A DNA stretch of 64,000 bases. Source: Lepidodermella squamata. Its lineage: Eukaryota > Gastrotricha. The stretch spans positions 1,240,001 through 1,304,000 of the forward strand of contig JBLDXI010000023.1 of NCBI GenBank assembly GCA_047495785.1, written 5' to 3'. The notes beneath the pieces are model-generated. The model was not told the origin of the DNA. It ran no database searches and saw only the letters and a list, made by a program, of their open reading frames with translations. Each line of letters starts with the position of its first letter. The first letter of the stretch is position 1. Below, piece by piece: positions 46,756 through 56,000 of this stretch. Made by a program: the position numbers and the translations under genes.

Positions 46756-48035
46756 ATGGCAGCTACTATGTAAGGTTTCAACAATTCAACTTTAGCCGTA
46801 TCTTTTTCATTTTTTCTCAGATTTGAGACTCAAGGAGTCCCACACTGCCCTAGTAAATTTCTCGATCCAATATCAAACTACCCGAAATTATTACAAGGCG
46901 TACGCTTAGTTGGGAATTTTCCTAATGAAGGTAGCCTAGCGACCCAACATTTTTTGAAATAAATATTCTCGATTTTTTTCCAGGCATTATAGTGGTAGCA
47001 GGCGGCCCAGGAGCTGGTAAAACTGCTACAATATCCCATTTACTGACCTCGGAAATTTTTCACGATTTTTTCCTATCAAAATGCAATCTAAAATCCGTTG
47101 CCTGGTTCAACTGTTCGGACTGGAACGCTGAGAAACAACATCGTATGAATTCAGCAATCAGCCAAGAAAAATCAAGGCTCATCGTCCTTGACGATGTTTA
47201 CAACGTTGAGATTGTCGAAAATTTGCGAGAAAATCACCCAGATATACCATGTTGTGTTATCACCCGAGATCCGGTGCCATTGCTGCGGAGAAGTCGCGAA
47301 TCTGACTGGAAAATTATCCGCGATATCGGAGTTTACTGGCTGAAAGAATTCTCTGACGACGATATTTCCCAATATCTCGAGCCAGAATTAGGTCCTATGT
47401 TCGCCAAAAGCTGCTGCGGGTCTATTATGGCAGCTAATGCCATCAAGGAGTACTTTAAAAACTTATCATCGCTCGGCTGCGACCTTCGAATCGTCGATTT
47501 ACCCGTCCCTAGAGCTTATTCGAAAGCTGGCACTATTTCAGAGCTTTACCAGGGTAGTTTCGGTAGCCTGGAAGATGATCAGGTCCGAAGCCAGTGGTAC
47601 ACCTTCCTCCTATTCCAACCTGGCGATTGGGTCCCCTTTGTTGATTTGGCGATTTTGTGGCGGTTAGAAAATCAACGTAAAACAGTGGAGGCTATCTGTC
47701 TCCAATTCGAACAAAGGTCCCTGATCAGGCGGACGAAGGCGATGAATTCGTTTGTAGTCAACGATTTACTATACGAAGCTGGTTTGGATTCAGCTGTCAA
47801 ATACTATAGCTGCCTGGTGCGAGCTGATCATTTTGACCGCTTATCTGGCTTCGAGGCTATTCTGATGATGAAATTGGGCTTATTGACCGAAGATAAGCTG
47901 GCGAAGGTTCCACTGTGGGAGGTAAAAGCTATACTGCACGAGGCTTTGAACCTGAAAAGGGACAAATTGGTGCAGAAACTATTCAAACTTGTTCCCGAAC
48001 TGAAGGATGTCTATTCTAGCAATCCGGAAGTTTGA
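46756..48035 (+). CDS. Stand-alone NB-ARC ATPase (CED-4/Apaf-1 type)
   Basis: Three exons, 46756-46769, 46821-46930 and 46984-48035, give 391 aa in one phase. Residues ~44-55 are a Walker A loop (VAGGPGAGKTAT). RLIVLDDVYN is Walker B. CCVITRDP is the sensor-1/RNBS-B motif with its Arg. KEFSDDDISQYL and SCCGSIMAANAI cover the small helical ARC1 region. QWYTFLLFQPGDWVPFVDLAILWRLE starts the winged-helix domain. The family are ATP/ADP switches that assemble signalling platforms in apoptosis and immunity. Here there is no CARD in front and no WD40, TPR or leucine-rich repeats behind, so only the switch core is present. The 14-base first exon is weakly supported; the second junction, which puts GNFPNEG before the Walker A strand, is good. 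AATAAA follows at 48055. Confidence 0.75.
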
Positions 48036-48500
48036 ACCTAGGATGCATAATGAAAATAAAATAAAACAAAATCATTCGAGATTTACGGCCTGCTGTGCGT
48101 TATAGCTGAATGGGTTGAATGATGTCTTCATAGAAGGCCACTTTCACTTTATATTTGTCGAGTTATCCCGAGGTAAGGATTGGTTAATCTTGTCCTCCTT
48201 ACTGTCATCAGGTCATTTTTTACATCAGAGAAAGTCTGAAGAGCGAAGATGTGGAGACAGAAGGCAGAAAGTATTTATGAACAGAAATATGAAGGGACGC
48301 GTATTCTCGCCCTCGATTCAAAGGATTGGTTGTGTGCCGTTTTTCTCGAACTTTACTGCTTCGGTGCAGTTTCTTTCTTGGGTCACTGTCACTTTTTTCA
48401 AGGCCAATCACGAGCAAAACCTGAGCGCTTCGTTGCACACTAGGCAACACACTTTCACTCTCTAAATCTTTGAGCATTCTCATCAGAGAAATTACTTGAA
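48036..48500. other. Spacer
   Basis: It contains the poly(A) signal of the NB-ARC gene and presumably the promoter of the hydrolase gene. No exon is supported. Confidence 0.4.
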
Positions 48501-49346
48501 ATGTTATCCACTCGGGCTGTTTTCTTTGCTTTAGCGATAAGTTCAGTCAGCTGCTGCCCGCACAACAGCGTTGGCTACCTGGCTTCGAACAACACAGATA
48601 ACGCCGGATCAGTGGTCGATGCCAGTGACATACTGTCGTTCTACGAAACTGGTAGTAGCAGCTCTTCAAAGGCGGTTATTATCGCGACCGATGTCTACGG
48701 CTGGAACGGGGGTCGAACGCGGCAAATTGCGGACTACTTCGCTACGAGGGGATTCTACGTCATGGTACCGAAGCTGCTACAACCGCCGTTTGAAGGCGGG
48801 ACTGATGGCGACGGTCTGCCTCCGAATTTTTCATTCAACAGATTCGCTGTTCTCAACGCTTATTTGGCCAACGTTACCTGGGAGGGTATAGTCAGACCTC
48901 GTGTTGAACAAGCAATCGCTAGAGCCAAGTCATTCAGCATTCCGCAAATTGGCATGCTCGGGTTCTGCTGGGGCGGTTGGGTGGTCACAAAAGCTGCCAT
49001 TGATTTTGAAAACGATTTGACAGTCGTGGCCACAGCTCATCCTTCGTTCCAGATTGAGGAGACCAGTTTCAAACGGAACTTGACTCAAATGATAGGCAGG
49101 GTGAAGATTCCGTCGCTTTGGTTGCCGGCTTCGAATGATCCACCCGCACTGCTGGAAAATGGGGCATTGTTCAAAACGCTGAAGCTAAGTAGCCCGGCTT
49201 CTAAGGTTATATTCTTCCCGCGAATGCAACATGGCTGGGTTCCGAGGAGCGACATTACAAACGCGACTATTAAAGCTGATGTTGAGAAGGCCGTTAACGA
49301 TGTTGCTTCCTTTTTCAATGATCTCATGGATTCTGAAGATAAATGA
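48501..49346 (+). CDS. Secreted dienelactone-hydrolase-like alpha/beta hydrolase
   Basis: An intronless 281-aa frame. Residues 1-18 form a signal peptide (MLSTRAVFFALAISSVSCC). The body follows the dienelactone hydrolase plan: a first strand with VIIATDVYGWNGGRTRQIAD, YFATRGFYVMVPKLL, a nucleophile elbow GFCWGG (Cys nucleophile, as in this family) near residue 154, a LPASNDPPAL acid region and a QHGWVPR catalytic His near residue 238. It probably hydrolyses ester or lactone bonds outside the cell or in the secretory path; the substrate is unknown. Secretion is less usual than the cytosolic forms of the family. AATAAA follows at 49413. Confidence 0.85.
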   Translation: MLSTRAVFFALAISSVSCCPHNSVGYLASNNTDNAGSVVDASDILSFYETGSSSSSKAVIIATDVYGWNGGRTRQIADYFATRGFYVMVPKLLQPPFEGGTDGDGLPPNFSFNRFAVLNAYLANVTWEGIVRPRVEQAIARAKSFSIPQIGMLGFCWGGWVVTKAAIDFENDLTVVATAHPSFQIEETSFKRNLTQMIGRVKIPSLWLPASNDPPALLENGALFKTLKLSSPASKVIFFPRMQHGWVPRSDITNATIKADVEKAVNDVASFFNDLMDSEDK

Positions 49347-49403
49347 ATACTGGAAAAGGGAAAATACTGCGAGCTTCTTCATTTATTTTCACCATTACTT
49401 CGA

Positions 49404-49565
49404 TTATAACAAAATAAAATAAATCGGTGAAACGGTAAATTGAACAACTTTCGTTTTAACATTCCTAGTAGAGGTAACCGAGCTTGAACTGCATTCTGGC
49501 TGGCGGGCGGCTTTGAGACCTTGGAGATGACTAAAAAGAGCGAAAACAAAGATTCTTGTGAGCAT
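49404..49565 (-). CDS. Family X small signal-peptide protein, copy 1
   Basis: A 53-aa frame starting MLTRIFVFALFSHLQGLKA, a good signal peptide, then a short Cys/Ser/Thr-rich tail. It follows family Y copy A by about 150 bases on the same strand, the same order and spacing as the pairs near 50.6 and 59 kb. Its similarity to copies 2 and 3 is in the start (MLT-(N/R)FV...) and in the surrounding non-coding sequence. Function unknown; splicing is possible. Confidence 0.35.
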   Translation of the reverse strand: MLTRIFVFALFSHLQGLKAARQPECSSSSVTSTRNVKTKVVQFTVSPIYFILL

Positions 49566-49717
49566 AGACGCGACCAAAACAATCGACGCAAGGGAATAGC
49601 ACAGCATTCAGATTACATACTTATCCAGCCATTGCGCCGTGGCCATTTGCGCCCTTAAATTGTTTCATAGCAGAAGTACGGCAAAATCTTGATAATGAAA
49701 AATGAAAAAATCTTGAT

Positions 49718-50073
49718 TTAATCTTCACAAACCATGGTCGGCGACCTATTGCCAGGCAGCTGTAACGTCGCTGCTGCTGGTCGCTCCACTTCGGAAGGAC
49801 CGATAATTTCGCCCCACATTTCGTCAGTTCGTTGCTCGGTTCGCTGTTGTTTACATTGTTGCTGTTGCTGTTGCTCGTAGAAATTGCTGGAATCGATTAC
49901 ATAATAGAATTAAAGCAACTGAGTAGATCGTAACTTCTAACTTACACTTTCGCCCTGAGCTCGGCGTTTTCCGTTGCTAGCAGCAGGTTTTGTTGATGCT
50001 GCTGAACAATCGTGTCCATCAGCCTTTCCATGTGCCTTTCGACCACCTTGCTGAGACCGCCGAAGCAACTCAT
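49718..50073 (-). CDS. Family Y coiled-coil/poly-Q protein, copy A
   Basis: Two exons on the minus strand, 50073-49946 and 49886-49718, join in phase with a 59-base intron to give 98 aa. Exon 1 (MSCFGGLSKVVERHMERLMD, then VQQHQQNLLLATENAELRAK) reads as a coiled-coil helix. Exon 2 opens with YEQQQQQQ, then a conserved block MWGEIIGPSEVERP and the C-terminus LPGNRSPTMVCED. The same C-terminus recurs in copies B and E and in remnants near 55.5 kb. I do not recognise the family. The role may be in protein-protein assembly, as suggested only by the coiled coil and Gln run. Confidence 0.55.
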
Positions 50074-50384
50074 TGCAACGCGATTGAAAAATCGAGCAAT
50101 AAAAGATTCAAATTTACTAGAAAATAGCAGAGAAATAGCTGAAAATTGTAGCAACACGTGGGCCGCCAAGTCGCGTGGCTTGAATGAACTTGAAGTGTTG
50201 CACCACTATTTGGAAAACGCCGCTCGTGGCTTTCCATCTATCGAGTAAATTTCAAACAATAAGCGATGTAAAGTTACATTGAAAAATGACTCGACAAATG
50301 AGAGACATCATCATGACCTGATTCGTTTGACCCACAATTTTAACGACTAACGACAAAAGGCTAGAAACACCATTCTAAATTTAT

Positions 50385-50627
50385 TCAAAACATATAACAG
50401 CTCTTCCCACTTCGTATCCATCTTCGTCTTCTACTTAGTGAAAATATGAGAAAATTAGTTGAGAGGAAGAAAGCAATCACTTGTTTGAACTCACAAGCTT
50501 TGCAGACAAATCGATTTCGTATATCATGGCACACCCGTTCGCCACGGTCTGCGAGCCAGCTCTGGCGGGCTGCTCGTCGAGCGACTGGGACGCTAAAATT
50601 AAGAACAGCAACAAAATTAGTGAGCAT
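50385..50627 (-). CDS. Family X small signal-peptide protein, copy 2
   Basis: An 80-aa open frame beginning MLTNFVAVLNFSVPVARRAA. Alternative splicing through a TTTTAG acceptor would instead give a frame with SQSLDEQPARAGSQ and an acidic EDEDGYEVG end, which also looks protein-like. The correct structure is unresolved. It lies about 190 bases downstream of family Y copy B. Confidence 0.3.
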   Translation of the reverse strand: MLTNFVAVLNFSVPVARRAARQSWLADRGERVCHDIRNRFVCKACEFKQVIAFFLSTNFLIFSLSRRRRWIRSGKSCYMF

Positions 50628-50813
50628 GACACCTAGGCAAGACCGAAACACAAAAGGCAAGCAATAATAACGACAAACAGGTAGAGATAAAATCTACGCA
50701 AGGCAACATCACAACATTCAGATTACAAACTTATCCAGCCGTGGCGCCGTGGCCAATTTCGTCCTTAATTTTTTCAAAGCAGAAGTATGTTGAAACAAGT
50801 TGATAATTCAAAT

Positions 50814-51166
50814 TCAATCTTCACAAACCACGGTGGGCGACCTATTGCCAGGCAGCTGCAACATCGCCACTGCTAGGCGCTCCACTTCGAGTGGGCCGAT
50901 AATTTCGCCCCACATTTCTTCAGTTCCCAGCTGGGTTCGCTGTTCGCCTCGATGCTGTTGCTGTTGCTGTTGCTGTAGCTGTTGCTCGTAGATTGCGCTG
51001 GAATCGATAAAAAAGGTCAAAGTAACTGCTGAGTAGATCGAACTTCTGACTTACAGTTTTGCCTTCGCCACGGCGAGCTCGGCCAAAAGCAAATTTTTCC
51101 ATGAAGATCATCGATCGTTTTCAGTAGCCTTCCGACTATCTTGTTGTTAGTGCCAAAGCAATACAT
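50814..51166 (-). pseudogene. Family Y copy B, frameshifted
   Basis: Exon 2 is intact (YEQQLQQQQQQQHRGEQRT, EEMWGEIIGPLEVER, LPGNRSPTVVCED). Exon 1 starts with the family's MYCFG-type Met at 51166 but changes frame near LLAE, so the Met and the splice donor are not in one frame. Either this copy is dead or it uses another start. Confidence 0.55.
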
Positions 51167-51621
51167 TGCAAATTGCAACGCGATTGATAAAATCGAGCAA
51201 TAGAAGATTCAAAATGACTAGAAAATGGCAGAGAAATGCTGGTTAGCTGAAATTTTAGCAACACGTAGGCGCCTATATAGCCACCAAATCGCGTGGCTTG
51301 AACGAACGCCAATTGTTGCACCATTATTTGAAGGCTCGTGCCTTTCCATTAAATCGAGTGGATTTCTAACAATAATAACAACCTAGATTGAAGAGGAAAC
51401 GAGCTAGATTGAACGAGCTTTTTCAGCTTTTCATCTCGTGGCAAAGAACACTGCCTCAAAGCTGAGGCGTTGCATTTTTCATGGATTTTTATTTGAGATG
51501 AAACTAGATGATGCTAGAAGAAGAACTAGAAGAAGAAACAAATATCGAGCCTTCATACATTAGGCTGATGTGCTTTTCCTGTCTCGCCACCAGCCGACTT
51601 TACCGCTTTGGCTTGAACCAC

Positions 51622-51892
51622 CTACTTCCATTTAGCTTGTTCAAAATTCAAATTTCGGCCTCGCTGTGGCTTGTTGTTGTTTCTAAAATCAGAGAAATAT
51701 TGAATTATGCAACGTCGAAGAAATAGGTTAGTAACTTACCGCTGGTTTTGCAGTTCAGCTACTTGCGCTTTCAGGACAGCGAGCTGAGCCGCATTCGCAG
51801 CGATTTGCGCCGCTATCATAGCGATTTGCTCCCGTTGAAGGCAAATTTCGGCTCGGCAGCTGCAATGGAGACAGCGGTGAAGACAGCTCTTG
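51622..51892 (-). CDS. Family Y-like coiled-coil protein, copy C (start unclear)
   Basis: Exon 1 encodes a CLHRCLHCSC Cys motif followed by a heptad-like helix (REQIAMIAAQIAANAAQLAV, LKAQVAELQNQ). A GTAAGT donor and TTTTAG acceptor join it in phase to a short basic exon ending QAKWK at 51622. The position that is ATG in copy D is AAG here, so the start is not known; it may be an upstream exon. The 5' flank matches those of copies A and E (GCGCCTATA-AGCCAC words). Confidence 0.4.
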
Positions 51893-52139
51893 ATTTTGTC
51901 GATGATTTTTGAAAAAGAACGGCGGTTGTTTAACCGGCTCGCTGAACTTTTATCAACACGGAGGCGCCTATAAAGCCACGAAATCACGTGGTTTGAATGA
52001 ACTTTAAGTGTTGCACCATTATTTGGAAAACGCCGCTCGTGGCTTTCCATCAATCGAGTGGATTTCAAACAATAATAGCAACCTGGATTGAACAGGAAAA
52101 AACTAGCTTTTAATCTCGTGGCGAAGAACACTGCCTTAA

Positions 52140-54024
52140 AGCTGAGGCATTCATGGATTTTATGGTGAAATTAAAATGGAACATGAAGTCTAATATTAAG
52201 CCTTTATAGATTAGGCCGATGTGCTTTCTCTCTCGGTGCGCGATTTTGTTTACTAGAATAAGCTATATAGCACTCTGCTATGAATAGTTCCTGTGTTGTG
52301 CATCAGAGGTGCGGGAAATGTATACAAACAATCAATATTTTATCGATTTGCCTTGTTGCCAAATGAAACGCTATACATGTATTATGCTATTGCCTTCATC
52401 ACGGTCGTGGTGAAAGCGATGTAAAATTACATTGAGAAATGCGATGAGAGACATGGACACATTCAATACTCAATCAAAAATTGAATAAAATAAGAATTCA
52501 AACACGGACGAAGAAGCGGTATATCTGTGTGTCATCAAGCGTGACAACCGGAATAATAGAAGGCAGGCCTTGAATTGAGGGCAGGGGCTGCGGGGCGTTT
52601 GAAAATTAGAAGACGGTGCCTTAATACAATTTGGCAGGAACTCATATTTTAGGACTGAAACTCATATTTCTTTGCTGAAGCTCACCCAAATGGGACATAT
52701 TTCAGACAGGCCTACATTTTTGATCATTTTTAGACTATTTCTGAATACAAACCCCGAAAAATAGCGTTAGCTAAGCTCGCTTCGCTCGCGTAAAAAGATA
52801 TACTGATGTTCAAATGAGAAGCGGAGTGAAAAAGAGGATAGGCAGCAGAAAGGCTGCAATTAATAGGCGGAAACCTGTCAACGAATAGGGCCGAAAGCTA
52901 TACCTATGCGAGCGGAGCGAGCGAAATGTTTTTTGGGCATCCCCTTTTCAGTGAAAATCCTACTTCCTTCACTGAATTTCAAATTCTGCATCGATCCCAT
53001 TCTGGAATCTGAGGTGGGCGAATTGCGATGCAGGCTCTCAAAAATGTTTAACCTGTGATTTTCAGGGACATTTTAATGATACAGCTTCAGATGGTTGAAT
53101 AGAGCGTGAGCTACTGCCTGCTTTTATGACCACGGTTCATAAACAGCCGATGAAAACTGTATTTGCAACGTCAGGACAAAGTGAGAGCTAAAACTGGATT
53201 ATTTTTTAAAATTATCTTGAAAACGGAGGATTTTTAAATGGAAAATTCGACTAATTTTCTCAATATTGAAATGGCTCGAGTGTCCAGTCTCTTATTATTT
53301 TTACAGAGTGGTTACAATTAACAACTTATAATTTCTTTACATCTGGATTTTCGATAAACAGACGTACTTCGACGTTGTAAAAAAAAACCATATTCCCGGC
53401 GCATCACACAATGGCCAGTCTTAGGCTAAGTTTGTATCGGCTGGCGTATTATCATAATTCAGCTAAACGGCGCTCTATTTTTTCTGATATTCTTGGCGGT
53501 TCTGAATTCTTCGATCATGATTCCCAAATTGTAATTGGGACTTTTCAGAGCCGAAAGAACTCGGATTCTCACCTTCGTCATTTCAATTTTCGATACTCGA
53601 AAAATTCAAAAATAAATCGCGTTAAGCGGAAAAAATAAGCATCATTTTATTTTTGATCCTCGCAGAGCTCTGCCCAAACATGGAAATAAATAAACAAAAT
53701 GGATGAAATCCCGCTAGTGAAAACATCAACAAAAATTAAAATGTGAACATTCACCATATAATATATTGACAATTTATTCAATATGTATATTCAAATAATG
53801 ATGAACGTCGCCGTGTACCAGCTGCTCAAACTCAGCTGATCAGCATCCGAGGTTGGTTGAGATTTTATCGTTGCGCAGCGGGAGTGGTGTTTCTACGCCA
53901 CCTGAAAAATAACGAAAACCAATTTTTAGAAAATTTGAAATTTTTTAAAAATTGTGAAATAAAATTTGAAAACAATGAGAGAATTTCAAATTTTAAATGA
54001 AATTGAGAATCGTCCTTTGGAAAG
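52140..54024. other. Spacer with small inverted pair
   Basis: AGCTCGCTTCGCTCGCG near 52770 and GCGAGCGGAGCGAGCG near 52907 are inverted copies that may bound a ~170-bp MITE; a related AAAGCTCGCTTCGCTCGCA word lies at 7608 inside the hAT MITE. No gene is convincing; a lone 75-codon frame at 53411 is unsupported. Confidence 0.4.
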
Positions 54025-54880
54025 ATACTTTAATCCGCAGCAATTTTTTTCTTTTCGCAGCAAATTTTTTCTTTCAGCAGCAATTTTTTTTCTCGCAGTA
54101 TCCCTTTCTTTTCGCAGCAAATCAACGTTCCGCAGTAAACGCTAAATGAGTAACTAATTGAAATAATCTAGCCACCAAACTATATTAAGGCTATTATTCA
54201 ATATTTAAAATCACGCAAGGTGATTGTAGCGATCACGCGCCCAAACGTTGACGCGACTTGAGGGAGTGGAACGACTGCTTTAGGTCGTTAAAAAAATATT
54301 TTAAACATCGCGACTTGATTAACCGTCAAACTTAATTACTGAAAACTGAAATGGAAGAGCTTACAATTGTTGATGGAGACGGCATAAAAATTCATACGAT
54401 GGGAGGCAGCGAATGGTCGAGGGTCAAATGTTTCTTACTATCCCGTGAAGAAATGCCCCAAAAACCTTTAAGAAATAGCCCCACAATGTTTCTCGCTGGG
54501 CAAATCTTAATGCTGTACGAAATTTCATTTAATTCAATACCTATCAATTTTATTCAGTTATTTAACTGTTTAGGGTTAGGTTAGGGTTAGGGTTAGGTTA
54601 GGTTTAGAGGCTGGTAGAGGCAGGCTTAAAATCGGGGACTTTGAACGGATTCGTATATTTTGGTATGAGGATATTTCAAGGCTCTAACCTGTCCTAGATT
54701 TTCATTTTCGTTTGCTATTATTAATATTCCACGTTCTTTTCCAGTTTTGGCTAATAATAATAAATTGCTGCGGAAAAAACGTTGATTTGCTGCGAAAATA
54801 AAGCGATACTGCGAGAAAAATAAATTGCTGCGGAAAGAACAAATTTGCTACGAAAAGAAACAAAATACTGCGGAAAGAAG
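54025..54880. mobile_element. Foldback with iterated CGCAGCAA units and telomere-like core
   Basis: The left arm (54025-54140) is built of TTTTCGCAGCAAATTTTT-type units. The right arm (54755-54880) is its complement, with GCGATACTGCGAG and CAACGTT landmarks matching in order. The interior has a TTAGGG-rich stretch at 54570-54607 and no transposase. Confidence 0.7.
54570..54607 (+). repeat. Interstitial TTAGGG/TTAGG array
   Basis: Mixed TTAGGG and TTAGG units, about six in a row, inside the foldback element at 54025-54880. It is internal, so not a chromosome end. Confidence 0.85.
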
Positions 54881-55144
54881 TACCGTCCATTTCTTAAATA
54901 CCTTTTTTTTATTTTGAATTTTGAATTGGATTTTGAATTTTGAATTTTGAATAAAAATAAAAAAATTGAAAAATCTCAAAAAAATGAAAAAATTGAAAAA
55001 TTCTCATAAAAAATGAAAATGAACTGCAATTGAAGTCGATGATTGATTTGAGAGTTTGAATTTTACGGAATAAAGAGGCGACGTTGCCGAGCAAGCTCAA
55101 TTTTTCCGTAGCATAAGGATATTGAATAACTTGATAATTAAAAA

Positions 55145-55620
55145 TTAAATATTCACAAACCATGCTTGGAGGCTTTCGAGTCGATGGCGAAGTTCGAGTC
55201 GAAGTTCGCTACTGGTCGACTTTGCCGTACGGAGTAACGATTCCTCTCCATTGTTATTTCAGCGGATTTGGGTTTGATCGTAGTCTCCAGTTTATTTAAA
55301 CAACTCGTCGCTTTTCTAAAATTAGAGAAAAATTGAATTTTGCTACGTTTGAAGAAATAGATTCGTAACTTACGGCTGGCCTCGCAGCAATAATAACGAT
55401 GAAAACTTATCCAGCCATGCCGCCGTGGCCAATTTCCCCCTTAATTGTTTTCATAGCAGAAGTGAAACAAATTGATAATTCAAATTCAATCTTCACAAAC
55501 CATTGTAGGCGACCTATTGCCAGGCAGCTGCGACGTCGCCACTGCTGGTCGCTCCACTTACAAAGGGCCGAGCCAAAGGATCCAGCCATGGCGCCGTGGC
55601 TAATGTCGCCCTTCAATTTT
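55145..55620 (-). pseudogene. Family Y exon-2 remnants
   Basis: At about 55500-55560, minus strand, the block VERPAVATSQLPGNRSPTM and the VCED end are preserved behind an in-frame TAA. At ~55145-55200 a shorter piece ending ...AWFVNI-stop aligns with the same end in another frame. Each is followed by the cassette spacer sequence. Confidence 0.55.
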
Positions 55621-55660
55621 CACAGCAGAAGTAGGATGAAATAACTTGATAATGGAAATT

Positions 55661-55992
55661 TTAATATTCACAAACCAGAGATCTGTTGCCGGTGGTAGCC
55701 TTCGCTGGACAGCTCTTGGACGCGGCAGATTTGTTGCTGGTCGCAAAAGCAACTCGACTGCGTTGCAGCTGCGCCTCGACCTCGAGATCGAGGCTTCTCC
55801 ATTTCCTCAATATTGTCGGGCTTTGCAGCCTATCGACAATTCGCTGTGTTGCTACACTGAAATTAGAGAAAATACAACTTCGCTCGAAGAAAAAATAGAT
55901 TCGTAACTTACAGCTCGCCTCGCAGCTCAGCCACCTGCGCCTGTAGAAGCCTCGGGAGCCGCAATGCAGAAAACAGTGCGCAGACATCTCAT
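55661..55992 (-). pseudogene. Family Y copy D, probably broken
   Basis: Exon 1 carries LLQAQVAELRGEL in front of a GTAAGT donor. Exon 2 runs in phase from VATQRIVDRLQ to GNRSLVCEY at 55661, a diverged form of the family C-terminus. The likely start ATG (55992, MRCLRT) is in a different frame from the exon-1 helix, so a frameshift is present or the true start is elsewhere. Confidence 0.45.
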
Positions 55993-56000
55993 GATTTTGT

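Noticed and set aside
46448-46820. Minus-strand hydrophobic stretches resembling a membrane anchor
   Set aside because: Two overlapping frames both look hydrophobic, neither has a start or splice context, and they overlap the NB-ARC gene's 5' end antisense. The AT-rich sequence is enough to explain them.
53411-53638. 75-codon frame starting after a plausible leader
   Set aside because: Short, basic, AT-biased and with no similarity to neighbours or splice partners; chance cannot be excluded.
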